DNA from: JAFAGX01 sp035623335
Lineage (GTDB): Bacteria > Acidobacteriota > Terriglobia > Terriglobales > Acidobacteriaceae
NCBI GenBank assembly: GCA_035623335.1
Contig: DASPTQ010000012.1
Coordinates: 7,972-71,971, forward strand
Direction: 5' to 3'
Length of the DNA: 64,000 nt
Shown: one piece after another, positions 54,192-64,000 of the stretch
How the letters are laid out: each line of letters opens with the position of its first letter
Position numbering within the stretch: the first letter of the stretch is position 1
The notes under the pieces: model-generated
The model's database searches: none
The model's input: the letters and a program-made list of their open reading frames with translations, nothing else
What the model was told of the DNA's origin: nothing
Translations under genes and position numbers: made by a program

Positions 54192-55538
54192 ATGACTACA
54201 ACGATGAAAGATAACGTTTCGCAATTCGATCAGGCGCCACAGAGCGTGTCAGCAGAGATGGCACGGAACGATATGGAACAGTCCCATACGAAACGGCCCG
54301 GGCGGATTCTCATCCTTATCACGACCCTGACTTTCGGGGGCGCCGAAACGCAGGTCGTTCGCCTCGCCACCGAACTGAAGATGAGAGGCTGGAAAGTTTG
54401 CGTAGTGTGCATGGTTAAACCAACTGCGTACATGAGTCAGTTGGAAGCGCAGCACATCCCGGTTCACTCGCTCGACATGAAGCGAGGTGTAGCCGACGTG
54501 AGGGCTATTTTCCGCCTGGCCTCCCTCATCCGCGATTTTCGACCGGACATTGTGCATTGCCATATGTTCCACGCGAACCTTTTAGGCCGTGTCACCAGGC
54601 TTTTCTGCCGGATACCGGCCTTGGTGTGCACTGCCCATAACTTTAGAGAGACGTCGGAACAGGACGGACCCACCTGGCACAAGGAACTCCTCTACCGCAT
54701 CACCGACCCTTTGGCGGACAAAACCACGATCATTTGTAACGCTGCATTCGAGCGATACGTTCGCGTGGGTGCGGTGCCGCGTAGGAAGTTTCAGATGATT
54801 CCGAATGGCGTCGACACCGATCACTTCATGCGCTCGAAAAACCGGAGAAAGAACGCGCGCGAAGCACTCGGCATAGGCTCCGAGTTCGTATGGCTCGCGG
54901 TCGGCCGGTTGGTCAAACAAAAGGACTATCCGACGCTATTCCGCGCCGTGGAGCTGCTGAAGCACCAGCAATTTGTCCTTTTGCTGGCCGGCAACGGGCC
55001 TCTGGAAGAAGAGTTAAGGGAAGAATGCAGGACGCGTGGCTTGGAGGGACAGGTTCGTTTTTGTGGCGCCCGCGAAGACATTCTTGATCTCTATAGCGCT
55101 GCCGACGCTTTTGTCATGTCGTCCGAGTTTGAAGGCTTGTCGGCGGCCCTGCTGGAAGCGGCGTCGACAGGCCTGCCGGCAGTGGTTACCGATGTGGGTG
55201 GTAATGCCGACGTCGTGATCGATGAAATGACAGGTTATGTGGTGCCCCCAGCGGCTCCGCAACAACTGGCCACGGCTATCGATCGGCTGATGGCTCTCTC
55301 GCCAGAGCACTTACAGACGATGGGCGATGCCGCCCGCCAGCTCTGTCATGAACAGTTTCGAATTGCAGCCGTGATGGATAAGTGGCTTGAGCTTTACGCC
55401 ACGTTCCCCCGGCATGCTGAAGTCGTTCGGATCAAGACAGCAAATCAAAGTCGCGATTCCCAAGCCAGAGGCCCGCAGCAATCGCTTCACAGCCAACCGC
55501 AATTCTGCTCGCCGACTCAGTCGGAGGTGACGCGATGA
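54192..55538 (+). CDS. glycosyltransferase, GT4 family
   Basis: About 448 residues from ATG 54192 (an ATG at 54204 is also possible; the open frame reaches back to 54042 but that part is repeat B). It is a GT-B fold with LTFGGAETQVVRLATELK near the start, the Rossmann strand VGRLVKQKDYPTL and the donor-binding SSEFEGLSAALLEAASTGLP. Its TGA stop overlaps the ATG of the deacetylase gene. Confidence 0.88.
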   Translation: MTTTMKDNVSQFDQAPQSVSAEMARNDMEQSHTKRPGRILILITTLTFGGAETQVVRLATELKMRGWKVCVVCMVKPTAYMSQLEAQHIPVHSLDMKRGVADVRAIFRLASLIRDFRPDIVHCHMFHANLLGRVTRLFCRIPALVCTAHNFRETSEQDGPTWHKELLYRITDPLADKTTIICNAAFERYVRVGAVPRRKFQMIPNGVDTDHFMRSKNRRKNAREALGIGSEFVWLAVGRLVKQKDYPTLFRAVELLKHQQFVLLLAGNGPLEEELREECRTRGLEGQVRFCGAREDILDLYSAADAFVMSSEFEGLSAALLEAASTGLPAVVTDVGGNADVVIDEMTGYVVPPAAPQQLATAIDRLMALSPEHLQTMGDAARQLCHEQFRIAAVMDKWLELYATFPRHAEVVRIKTANQSRDSQARGPQQSLHSQPQFCSPTQSEVTR

Positions 55539-56617
55539 GCACTGCCCGTGCTAACTTCTCGGACCCACGCGGGAGCAACAACGCACTTCCAGCATCAGCC
55601 CAGGAATTCCAGGCGAACGGTGGACGGAAGCGTCCCGGTGCGCTGGTCATATCACTCGATTTCGAACTTCATTGGGGAGTTCGCGATTCCGCGCCCCTTG
55701 ATGGGAACGAACGCGCCCGGCTGCTGTCGGCGAGACGGATCGTTCCCCGTATGCTCGACCTATTCGAGGAGTTCTCAATTCACGCTACCTGGGCCACCGT
55801 CGGTCTTCTGTTTGCTCACTCCCGAACAGAGATTGAGGCGTTCATGCCTACCCGGCGGCCCAAGTACCGGGACAACCGGTTGGATCCTTATCAGGAAACG
55901 CTTGGAGCGGGGGAGGCTGACGATCCCTTTCACTTTGCTCCAAGCCTGATTGCAGAGATCGCGAGCAGGTCCGGTCAGGAGATTGCGTGTCACTCGTTCT
56001 CTCACTATTACGCTATGGAGCCGGGACAAGCGGGCGAGGAGTTCGAAGCCGACCTGATGAGTGCGGTGGCCATAGCAGCTCAGTCGGGTCATAGCTTGCG
56101 TTCCTATGTCTTTCCCCGGAATGAAGTCAATCCTGGGTACCTTTCGATTCTGCAACGTTCTGGGATCCTGGCCTATCGCGCAACGGAGCCGGCCAAGATC
56201 AAGCAGGCGCGTTCGTTTAACGAGCAGCGGCGCCCCCATAGAAGGCTGGGTCGGCTTTTGGACGCCTATCTGGATCTGTGCGGAAATCAGACGTCCCCAT
56301 GGCCCGGGGACGGGAGACTTATCTCGGTCGCCGCCAGCCGATACCTGCGGCCTTATTCGCCTGTTCTTCAGCCATTCGAAGCTTGGCGGCACGCGCGAAT
56401 CGAGCAAGCTATGAAGTACGCCGCCGAGCGGGGCGAAGTCTTCCATCTGTGGTGGCATCCCGAGGACTTCGCCTATCACGGCAACGAGAATCTCCGTTTT
56501 CTGCGCTCCGTGTTGAAAAGCTTTGATCGCTATCGCGCCCAGCACGGAATGGTTTCCCTCGGCATGGCAGAGATAAACAGCTTCGTACAGAGCACTCAGC
56601 CCATGTGCACCTTGTAA
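55535..56617 (+). CDS. polysaccharide deacetylase family protein
   Basis: A 360-residue NodB-homology protein: the first metal/catalytic Asp motif in LVISLDFELHWG, ATWATVG, and the metal His pair in EIACHSFSHYYAM. Such enzymes remove N-acetyl or O-acetyl groups from polysaccharide. No signal peptide is evident, so it may act on cytoplasmic intermediates, unlike many family members. It is coupled to the upstream glycosyltransferase by a 4-bp overlap. Confidence 0.85.
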   Translation: MSTARANFSDPRGSNNALPASAQEFQANGGRKRPGALVISLDFELHWGVRDSAPLDGNERARLLSARRIVPRMLDLFEEFSIHATWATVGLLFAHSRTEIEAFMPTRRPKYRDNRLDPYQETLGAGEADDPFHFAPSLIAEIASRSGQEIACHSFSHYYAMEPGQAGEEFEADLMSAVAIAAQSGHSLRSYVFPRNEVNPGYLSILQRSGILAYRATEPAKIKQARSFNEQRRPHRRLGRLLDAYLDLCGNQTSPWPGDGRLISVAASRYLRPYSPVLQPFEAWRHARIEQAMKYAAERGEVFHLWWHPEDFAYHGNENLRFLRSVLKSFDRYRAQHGMVSLGMAEINSFVQSTQPMCTL

Positions 56618-56627
56618 TAGGAGCAAT

Positions 56628-57869
56628 ATGAACTTGCTTAAGGCCATAGAACCTGAAATTGATGGTGGCTCTTCCGCGACCGACCTCAGTAGCGGTAAAC
56701 CACGAATCCTGTACTTAGTTACTCGAGCCGAGCGCGGGGGCGCCCAGACACACGTGCTCGACCTGGCATGCTCCATGCGACCTGAGTTCGAGGTTAGCGT
56801 TGCCACCGGAGAAGAAGGCTTCCTTACCGAAGCATGTCGCGAAAGGGCCATCCCCATTTACGTATTGCCCCATTTGCAGCGACAAGTCAGGCCAATTGTG
56901 GACGCTCGAGCCTTCAGGGAGATTTGGCAGCTGATTCGGAAACTGCGACCGGATCTCCTCCATCTACACACCTTCAAGGCTGGTTTTCTTGCCCGGCTCG
57001 CCGGTCGAATACTTGGCATCCCCTCCGTATACACCATCCACGCCTGGCTTTACGGGACAGCGGCGGTATCGCGCTTCTCCAGTGCCCTGAGCGGCCCCTG
57101 CGAGCGCCTGGCGGCGCGCTGGTGCGAGCGCATTATTACAGTTTCCCGGGCTGGAGCGCGAGTCGTCCGCAGGCTCCGAATCGGATCTCCGTCCAAGCTT
57201 GTCACCATTCACAATGGTCTCCCGGATTGCTCCGAACGGGCCCGACTGTCACCGACCGAAACGCCCGTGATCACAATGGTGGCGCGGTTTATCGAGGGCA
57301 AGGACCACGACCTTCTACTCCGTGCCTTTGCCCGCATTCCGAAAGGACCGCGGCTTCGTTTGGTAGGCGACGGTCCTACTCGAACCAGCGTGGAAAGCCT
57401 GGCCCGCGAACTTGGCATTCAGGAGCAAGTGGATTTCCTAGGCAATCGCGACGACGTTGCTTCGCTCCTCGCCACATCAGACGTGTTTGTCCTCGCATCG
57501 CGATCCGAGATGCTTCCGATCAGCATCTTGGAGGCGATGAGGGCAGGGCTGCCAGTGATCGCCTCCGATGTCGGCGGGGTTGGAGAAGCTATTGCGCATA
57601 ACGAAAACGGATTTCTAGTACCTAGCGGTTCTGTCTCCGCTTTGGCGCAGGCATTGACTGATCTGACCAACGACTATGCGCTTCGCCTCCGCATGGGCCA
57701 CGCAGCGCGCCAGCGCTTTACCGATCAGTTCTTGAGCTCATCCATGCAAGAACGCACTCGCTCGATCTATTGGGACGTGTTGCTGAGCCTTGGCAGACCT
57801 GGGAGAAAACGCAATGCTGCTGCGGCGCCGGCGTCCATGGCCCCGCCTGCAAACTGGCAAACCGCTTGA
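56628..57869 (+). CDS. glycosyltransferase, GT4 family
   Basis: A 413-residue GT-B fold enzyme with YLVTRAERGGAQTHVLDLA near the start, VARFIEGKDHDLLLRAF in the C-terminal domain and the donor site ASRSEMLPISILEAMRAGLP. It starts 10 bp after the deacetylase gene and ends the operon. It probably adds a sugar of the repeat unit; donor and acceptor cannot be read from the sequence. Confidence 0.88.
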   Translation: MNLLKAIEPEIDGGSSATDLSSGKPRILYLVTRAERGGAQTHVLDLACSMRPEFEVSVATGEEGFLTEACRERAIPIYVLPHLQRQVRPIVDARAFREIWQLIRKLRPDLLHLHTFKAGFLARLAGRILGIPSVYTIHAWLYGTAAVSRFSSALSGPCERLAARWCERIITVSRAGARVVRRLRIGSPSKLVTIHNGLPDCSERARLSPTETPVITMVARFIEGKDHDLLLRAFARIPKGPRLRLVGDGPTRTSVESLARELGIQEQVDFLGNRDDVASLLATSDVFVLASRSEMLPISILEAMRAGLPVIASDVGGVGEAIAHNENGFLVPSGSVSALAQALTDLTNDYALRLRMGHAARQRFTDQFLSSSMQERTRSIYWDVLLSLGRPGRKRNAAAAPASMAPPANWQTA

Positions 57870-58899
57870 TCAGGACGCATTGTGTGTCCGACAAGGCGGA
57901 AGCGCTCCGCCACGCGGAGCAGCTCAGGAAAAGGACCGCAGAAAATGAATATCATGGCAACGACCACAACTCTGCCCCACACTGGCGCTTGCGGCGAACC
58001 GATTGGCCTGTTCCATTCGAAAGGTGAAGATATTGTGCCGGCCGCTGAGCGCAATTCGGCGGCTAAGAACCTTGTGTTACCCGGACCAGCGCGATGCCTT
58101 GGCGCATGTAGTGAATCATTGAATATGGAAGCGGGGCAACTGCATCCTTGCCCGTCTTCTATCGAGGGTGGTGCCCTGTATGGCGGGCGTCGAGATTCGC
58201 TCCGACGCCCAGGTTGTGCGATGGCTGTTCATAGATGGCAGAGGCATCGTCGTCGGGGAACCAGCGATCGCGGGAGACGCCGTACCTCTAGACCACACGA
58301 TAACACTGGCCGGCAGCGGCAAGGAGTAGGACGCACACCAACCCACGATCGGCGATCACGCCATCGTTCGGGGAGATTCCAAGGGGTTTGGGAAACATCA
58401 ACTTGGGCCAGAAGCACCGTATCGGAGCCCGGCATGGTGGGGTTGCAGGATGCGTCTGACGCATCGCCTGTCGTTGTTGGCGTTCCCCGCCGCATTGTTT
58501 TTCACAATGGCAGGCGGGTCTTGGCTGATGCCGAGTTCGACGAAGAACCGATCAATGCCGCGCTTGCCGCGAGCTGATGGGATATCGTCACGATGCGGCA
58601 CTGTGACTATTCCAAGGGGCATTGCTCAGTGCGTCCTTTAGCCTTATCTATCGCCGCTTCCCCATTTTGATGGGGAGGCGATTCCCCGCTGCCAAGTTAA
58701 CAACTGCTTCACTCGCTTGTTTGCCGTGCTCAGTCCGGCGGTCACCGGCGCTCGGTGGGGTCAGCGCGCAAACCTCGTGAAGCGAGCAAAACTACTGCGA
58801 ACAAAACTACTTGACAAAGGCGAGCCCGCGAGTAGAATACTCCCCGCCCTGAAAGCAGCTCCGGTCTCCGGATGTACTATTGCCATTGAAAGGATCTAT
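57870..58899. other. one-kilobase stretch with no confident gene
   Basis: Open frames exist (for example 57882-58577) but have biased, Arg-rich translations and no domain. A frame around 58170-58330 reads RWLFIDGRGIVVGE but is broken by stops, so this may be a decayed gene. I see no -24/-12 site at correct spacing here. Confidence 0.35.
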
Positions 58900-60423
58900 A
58901 TGGCGCATCGTAGGCTAATGCTGATCGTGGGTGGGCTATTCATCCTCTCTGTTCTGGCTGTCGCACAAATCTGCAGCTGCTTGATGTGTATGTGTCCGGG
59001 ATGTCAAGGGCAGTGCGCCCGCAATAGCAAGAAAACTTCATTTTTCCCTCCTCCACCCCCTTGCGCCAATAAGCTGCAATCGTCAATGCTTTGTGTCGTA
59101 CCTCAGGTTTACGGCGCAACCGGATTGATTCTCCCCAACCCGCACCACGCTGCACATTTCCAACCGAGCCAAACGGGGTTTCAAATTCCGCTAAGTGTTT
59201 CTGTGGGCACGGAGCTGTCACTGGTTTCAGTCGCATCGCCCGCTTCTGGCGTGCTCTTCACCTATGATCCAACGCTCCACACCTTCGTACCCTCGACCAC
59301 CGAAAGTTATGGGCCAATTCTGACCGAACGAGCGGAAACGATCGGCAAACATCACATTTTCGTTGCTGCGACCTATCAGTTTTATAATTTCAGCTCACTC
59401 GACGGCATTGACTTGCATCACCTGCCGGTGGTCTATTCACATGCCTCGTTCAAGATCCCTGGTACTTGCACTTCCCCTGATCCGCAGTGCGACCCCGCCA
59501 GGCCCGGGTTCCCTCTCTTCGAGCAGGAGTATATAACGACTCAAGATCGCATTGACCTGAAGGCTAACCAAGTCACATTAACCGGCACTTTTGGTTTGAC
59601 GCAACACATCGACATCTCCGTGGACATTCCGATTCTCGACGTTGGGCTTGGAATCACATCCACGGCGAACATCGTTCGCGTGGCACCGCAGCCGGTCCCT
59701 TTGGCTGACCCCCTGTACGGAACGACAGTTAATGGGTTCTACCACTTTTTCAATAAGAACGATCCCTCTGGGAGCTTGGACGAGGTGGTCTCGAATTCCA
59801 AGCACGCAAGCGGTATCGGCGACGTTGTCTTTGAAGTAAAGGGCACGGTGCTGAACTATGAGCGGGCGAGGGTTGCGCTTGGTCTCGATATTCGGACTCC
59901 AACCGGCGACGAGGAGAACTTTCTCGGGTCTGGAGCTATCGGGGTTAAACCGTTCATCGCCGCCTCGTACCCTGCGCGCGTCTCTCCACACGTGAATCTC
60001 GGTTTCCAATATAACGGTGACTCCATACTAGCGGGAAATCCGTGCGTCCCAAATATCCCAAATAATGGTCAGTGCGTCGGCAGCTCGGCGGGCAAGTTGC
60101 CGAACCAGTTTCTCTATGCGGGAGGTGTGGACATCGCCGTCACCAGGCGGTTGACACTAGCTGCGGATCTACTCGGCAACCTCCTTTCGAGCGTAGACCG
60201 CCTCCGTACCTCATCCTTTGTCGATATAAGTGGGGCCACGCATCCTGGAGTTCCGCAGACAGAGCTATTCACTGGTTCCGTGAACATGGTCGACATTTCC
60301 GGTGGCGCGAAGGTCAATCTCTGGAAAAACCTGCTGCTGACCGCTAACGTCGCCTTTAAGGCCAACAATGCCGGACTACGGGCGACAGTCATACCGCTGG
60401 GCGAGGTCTCTTACACCTTCTAG
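58900..60423 (+). CDS. putative outer-membrane beta-barrel protein
   Basis: From ATG 58900 (AAAGGA upstream), 507 residues. A leader (LMLIVGGLFILSVLAVAQ) is followed by a Cys-rich stretch (ICSCLMCMCPGC) and a proline-rich stretch, then a region of alternating beta strands ending in GEVSYTF with terminal Phe, as in barrel proteins. Parts such as LGLDIRTPTGDEENFLGSG resemble MetA/phenol-degradation-type outer-membrane proteins. It stands at the end of the polysaccharide locus and might serve in export or attachment, but this is inference. Confidence 0.65.
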   Translation: MAHRRLMLIVGGLFILSVLAVAQICSCLMCMCPGCQGQCARNSKKTSFFPPPPPCANKLQSSMLCVVPQVYGATGLILPNPHHAAHFQPSQTGFQIPLSVSVGTELSLVSVASPASGVLFTYDPTLHTFVPSTTESYGPILTERAETIGKHHIFVAATYQFYNFSSLDGIDLHHLPVVYSHASFKIPGTCTSPDPQCDPARPGFPLFEQEYITTQDRIDLKANQVTLTGTFGLTQHIDISVDIPILDVGLGITSTANIVRVAPQPVPLADPLYGTTVNGFYHFFNKNDPSGSLDEVVSNSKHASGIGDVVFEVKGTVLNYERARVALGLDIRTPTGDEENFLGSGAIGVKPFIAASYPARVSPHVNLGFQYNGDSILAGNPCVPNIPNNGQCVGSSAGKLPNQFLYAGGVDIAVTRRLTLAADLLGNLLSSVDRLRTSSFVDISGATHPGVPQTELFTGSVNMVDISGGAKVNLWKNLLLTANVAFKANNAGLRATVIPLGEVSYTF

Positions 60424-61225
60424 CTATCCTAATTATTTCTCGGCATCCAGCCCCACACTTTTCCTGGAAGGTCTTGTTCTTAATCGGCTGTGGGCGGGCT
60501 GGCAGTTTGCGTTGCCGGTTATGGACTTTCCGGAAAAGCGTGTTGGTCTGCTGCACGAACCTAGCCTCTGTTGAAGGGCACTTGCAGCGTGCACTCCACC
60601 CCAAACACCGCTTTGTGCGTGCGATAGGTCCACACCGCGGGCAGCCGCGATCGATCCAGTCGAGGCATGGTGCGGGAAATCGCCAGTAGATCCGGATGCT
60701 GAGTCGAACCAGCAAACCGATGAAGTGCAATCCACTGTCGTCGGCCGGCGGAGGCTATCTTCCCGTTGTTATCAAAAACCAGAGTGATCTCGTGACCTCC
60801 TGCGACAAAGCGCCGCAGCCTGCAACCACTGTTCGGGAACGCTCTGGAAGATTACCGAATCGTGCTGATTGTCGGACCTCGCTCCTCGTAGCAAACGCCC
60901 TGATGGAGGACGATCCACATTAGCTTACACATGCGGTGGACGATTACGCCTTGCCAGGTTACCAGCTGAGGGATTCCGCCCAATCCTCCCATTGAATATT
61001 TGCAGGCGGTTTGCCGAGTTCTGGGGAGGGGCGAGCCTCAGCGCTGAGGTAAGCTTTTCTTGGCTCCTCAATCGGCGGAGATGGATGCAGGCAGAGCGAG
61101 AATTCCGCAGGGCGGGTTGAAAAGGACAGGGCGGGAAGATCCAGGGTGAACTGAGAGTCGGCGTACGAAAATTCACTCAGCCCTGGAACTGCTTAAGTGC
61201 TTGCTTATCTGGGCACCTAGTGAGG
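60424..61225. other. intergenic stretch, no gene recognised
   Basis: About 800 bp between convergent genes. The short frames on both strands show no family features. Confidence 0.35.
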
Positions 61226-64000
61226 TCACTGAACATCATCAATACGCCAGGTTCCGTTCGATTTTGAGAGCTGAAACACCGTGCTGTTTCGAATGCTCTG
61301 AGCACTCTGACCTTTGGGGGTGTAGTCCTGAGCAATCACCGTCGTTGCCACCGCAGTAGCGCCACCAGCCGCAATATTAATGTCTTCGGTCTCGAGTTTC
61401 ATGCGAATCGAGCTTGCATTGGCGAAGGACTTTTTATATTTGCTGTAGCGGTCCCCCAATGTCGGCCAGATCTGCTGCAATGCACCAGCATCCCTGTGCT
61501 CGAAGGCATCAAGGTAGCGCTGGATCACCGCATGAACCTCCTCGAGGTCGGCGGCTGGTGGTAACTGAACTTGGTGACTGGGCTCTACTGGGGGATGGAC
61601 AGAACGTGCATCTAACTCAGCCAGCTGTTGAGTTATTTGTTTTGCATCGTTCGATGCCTCAGTTGCGTGTGGGCCACCTGCCTTGGCAATATTTTCGAGG
61701 TCTTCCCGAGCAGATTGCAATTCGCTTCGGTTGTTCGACCCCACAGCGTGTTGGTACCGCAGCACGGCTTTCTGAAAAACCGCTTCCGCCTCAATTTGCA
61801 CGTCATGTTTTTTTTGCTCTTCGTCGATTTTCCCAGAGACAGAGGTAACGTCCCCACCCAGTTGCTGGATCTTATCCAATTGCTGGCGTGCCCCGGCAAA
61901 ATCCCCCTTTCGAAGGCGGGCATCGATTTCGGTATCGAGGATGTCTATCTGCTTTTGACGCTGCTGTTTTGATATTTCCTGTAGCTTGGTGTTGACGGTG
62001 TCTCGCAGGGTCTCAGCCTCAGGTTTTCGCCTTCCATTGAGCGCAATAACCTGGTCCAGAAAATCGCTGGCGCGTCGCAGATCATCGCTGCCGGTTCCTT
62101 GTGAAGCGCGTTGAGCCGAGGCGAATAAATGCTCTTCCTTTTCACGTGCAGGAACGACTTCGTTCAGATAGCGTTGCGCCTCTGCCTTCCTCTGACCGCC
62201 GTCCCCGAGGTTGAGAATTTTGTGCAGGTCACCCTTGGCCAACTCAAAGTTCCCGTTGTCAACTTGCTCGACAGCGTCTTGCCACCATTGTTCTTCGTTG
62301 CGCCGAAGCCGCCGAAGGCCCTCGTCTTTCATTGCGGCGGAGATTCCCGCAAGTCTATCCTGAACGGTGACGTCCAGCGGACCCTTCAGCCCGGCAACGG
62401 CCCGTAGGAGGCGCTCGGCGCCCGCCAAATCATCTGCGGCAACCAGCTTGTCAGCTGCATCAATGGCCGCCCGTTGCCGAACCGCGATCGGATCGGGCTG
62501 CGTTTGCTGAGATACGGGAACGCGCGGGCTAGGAGACTTCGATCGATATACTGAGATACCGATCACCACGCCAACCGCTATGACACAGGCGACAACCAGG
62601 GCAGGATTTCTCCACGGCCGGGCGTGAAAGAGCCATGGTCGAGGAAAAGCAGGTTGGCGAGGGATGGGAAGTTCGCTAGCTCCAGGGGCTTTAGCAAGGC
62701 GGAAGGGATCCGCCACAGCTGGCTGTGGTATAGCCTCAGTTGCGGCTCTAACGATTGCCAGGTCGTCGTCCGTCACCGAAGGATTCACCAGCTCGGTCTC
62801 TGCCGCGTCGGCGTCGGCAAAGCTTGGCGGCGGCGCTTGGGGCTCGAGCTCTGCAGGGCCGGAATCGGCTGTTGGAACCGACGAAGGCAAGTATCTCGGT
62901 GTTGCTTGCTCTAAGTGTGCGTCACCAACCTCCTCCGTTTGGGGCTCGCTGAGCGAGGGGGGAAACCTGCCGATTCCGAAGGGAGGGGTCACAACCGATG
63001 TGGCCGTCTCGCTGATAGGTGATACCACATCGCTCGATTCCATTTGAACGGTCGGTTCAAGACTCGTCTGCGAGGAGTCTCGAATGTGTTCGGCGGCGCT
63101 CGTCGTACCGAGTGCGACCGGCTCCTGATTTGGAAATGCCGAGGTTAACGGCGCTTCCGCCAACTTCGCTTCCCGAAGCGCGCTTAGACGCGACGTAATC
63201 TTCTGTTTCAGCGCGTCAATTGAGGTTTGCAGCTTCGCGTCGCCCTGATAGTGACCGGCAATCTGGGTTACCTCTCCCAGGATGGCTCGCAAATCACCGG
63301 TATCTGGTACTTGCGTTTCATCATCCAGATCCAATTCTTTGCCTAACTCACAGGTAGGCCCGACCAGCTGACTCACGGTAGGTTGTTGTTCGCTGTCCGC
63401 AACCTGTTCCTTCTTGCTCGATGCTGGCCGCTGGCTGCCTTGCCGCGTGCTCGCAAGTCCGGTTCGAGCGACGTCCCGCAAAAGCTGAAATTGTTTGTTT
63501 AGCCGAGGATCGGCATCCGCCGCCACGGGAGCAGTGGTCTCAAGCACACGCACGGCCGAGTCGAAGGAGCGTACGAGCAGCAGCACCCGCGCATCGCGCA
63601 ACGCCGTATCCAACTTGGCATTCGCCGCCTCCGTCCGTTTAACTCTGATCTCCTCGGCCAGCAGGCGGACATCGGTAACATCGCCAAACTGCTGAAGACT
63701 CTTCTGCCAGAGAGCTTGGGCTTCATCCAAATCCGAGCGGGAAATGGCTGCTCGGATTTCCTCCTTCGCGAGACAAAGGGCTTGCCAGGAGTGTTGTCTT
63801 TCCCGCGCCTCCGCCAAGGCAGAACGAAATTGCTCCGCCTTGCCGTAGGGTTGAGCTTTCAGGAACTTTACCGCCTCCGCATAGCGGCCTTGATGCATCA
63901 GCCGCTCGGCATTGCTGATGGCTTCCTGAACATTGCGCTTGAATTCTTCAACGTGGCGTCGGCTATCGGAAAGGATGATTTCCAGCTCTTGGTCGGGAAT
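61226..64000 (-). CDS. C-terminal part of a large helical-repeat membrane protein (kinase-associated type), cut by window edge
   Basis: The frame is open to the right edge, so the N terminus is missing; at least 924 residues are present. The first part consists of TPR-like and coiled helices (AMQKLL-style A-R-x-L-L repeats, for example ALRDARVLLLVRSFDSAVRV), as in the Ser/Thr kinase at 32258. A low-complexity acidic linker follows, then one membrane helix (LVVACVIAVGVVIGISVY), long coiled-coil repeats outside, and a C-terminal NTF2/SnoaL-like domain (VHAVIQRYLDAFEHRDAGAL, ending NGTWRIDDVQ). It may be a membrane-bound Ser/Thr kinase whose catalytic domain lies outside the window. Confidence 0.65.
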   Translation of the reverse strand: MPDQELEIILSDSRRHVEEFKRNVQEAISNAERLMHQGRYAEAVKFLKAQPYGKAEQFRSALAEARERQHSWQALCLAKEEIRAAISRSDLDEAQALWQKSLQQFGDVTDVRLLAEEIRVKRTEAANAKLDTALRDARVLLLVRSFDSAVRVLETTAPVAADADPRLNKQFQLLRDVARTGLASTRQGSQRPASSKKEQVADSEQQPTVSQLVGPTCELGKELDLDDETQVPDTGDLRAILGEVTQIAGHYQGDAKLQTSIDALKQKITSRLSALREAKLAEAPLTSAFPNQEPVALGTTSAAEHIRDSSQTSLEPTVQMESSDVVSPISETATSVVTPPFGIGRFPPSLSEPQTEEVGDAHLEQATPRYLPSSVPTADSGPAELEPQAPPPSFADADAAETELVNPSVTDDDLAIVRAATEAIPQPAVADPFRLAKAPGASELPIPRQPAFPRPWLFHARPWRNPALVVACVIAVGVVIGISVYRSKSPSPRVPVSQQTQPDPIAVRQRAAIDAADKLVAADDLAGAERLLRAVAGLKGPLDVTVQDRLAGISAAMKDEGLRRLRRNEEQWWQDAVEQVDNGNFELAKGDLHKILNLGDGGQRKAEAQRYLNEVVPAREKEEHLFASAQRASQGTGSDDLRRASDFLDQVIALNGRRKPEAETLRDTVNTKLQEISKQQRQKQIDILDTEIDARLRKGDFAGARQQLDKIQQLGGDVTSVSGKIDEEQKKHDVQIEAEAVFQKAVLRYQHAVGSNNRSELQSAREDLENIAKAGGPHATEASNDAKQITQQLAELDARSVHPPVEPSHQVQLPPAADLEEVHAVIQRYLDAFEHRDAGALQQIWPTLGDRYSKYKKSFANASSIRMKLETEDINIAAGGATAVATTVIAQDYTPKGQSAQSIRNSTVFQLSKSNGTWRIDDVQ

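Noticed and set aside
55775..56857. Long minus-strand frame (360 codons) opposite the deacetylase and a glycosyltransferase
   Set aside because: The plus strand encodes two clear enzymes with overlapping start/stop signals; the antisense frame is a GC-rich shadow.
57882..58577. 231-codon plus-strand frame as a gene
   Set aside because: The translation is strongly Arg/Gly/Ser biased with no domain, and codon use differs from the neighbours; at most it covers a decayed gene.
60500..60516. TGGCAGTTTGCGTTGCC as a sigma-54 promoter
   Set aside because: The GG and GC elements are one base too far apart, there is no activator element upstream and no gene in that direction.

Overview
The window looks like chromosome of an acidobacterium (Terriglobia-like). 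This is inferred from the Oar-type TonB receptor with an N-terminal carboxypeptidase-regulatory-like domain, the many FHA, Ser/Thr-kinase and sigma-54 activator genes, and the moderately high GC. No rRNA or taxonomic marker is present, so the assignment is an inference.

Region 1 (1-14.5 kb) is accessory DNA that ends at a tRNA-Gly(GCC) gene, with a tyrosine-recombinase gene abutting the tRNA 3' end. It reads as one end of an integrative element. It carries a TonB receptor, a methyltransferase, two MerR-type regulators each with a MerR-type promoter, and metal or thiol handling genes: a cation transporter, a Cys/His-rich secreted protein, an outer-membrane protein, an HMA-domain protein, a TlpA-like lipoprotein, a thioredoxin-like protein and a MerT-like protein. 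An IS21-family element sits inside the outer-membrane gene with a clean 7-bp target duplication. Two genes are read through in-frame TGA codons exactly where their families place redox or metal-binding cysteines: a GMT-U-N-F-U site in the HMA protein and an SPT-U-A-T-C site in a membrane-anchored thioredoxin-like protein. Each is followed by a hairpin at bacterial-SECIS distance. They are the best candidates for selenoproteins in the window.

Region 2 (15-36.7 kb) is a signalling block: a PP2C phosphatase, a class III cyclase with two FHA domains, two paralogous FHA-GAF-AAA+ sigma-54 activators, a GAF/HD-GYP protein and a large Ser/Thr kinase. It also holds a GH63-like glucosidase and several decayed genes (a second PP2C, a YjbQ family gene, a potassium channel, an ISNCY-type transposase).

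Region 3 (35.8-61 kb) is an exopolysaccharide locus: a heme-binding HAMP sensor and a FecR-like protein on the minus strand, then a polyprenyl glycosylphosphotransferase, a Wza-type export protein, an FHA-Wzz-BY-kinase fusion, a flippase, a PAP2 phosphatase, an O-antigen-ligase-like polymerase, a GH16 hydrolase, an ATP-grasp enzyme, an FAD oxidoreductase, three GT4 glycosyltransferases, a polysaccharide deacetylase and an outer-membrane protein. Each of the four plus-strand operons is preceded by a well spaced -24/-12 (sigma-54) promoter, with an upstream TATC-N6-GATA element (its right half degenerate in the repeat-borne copies) 130-155 bp before it. The same arrangement precedes a 52-codon gene lying between the two activator genes. 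This points to one FHA/sigma-54 regulon controlling the polysaccharide cluster. The right edge holds the truncated gene for a large protein that resembles the non-kinase part of the Ser/Thr kinase.
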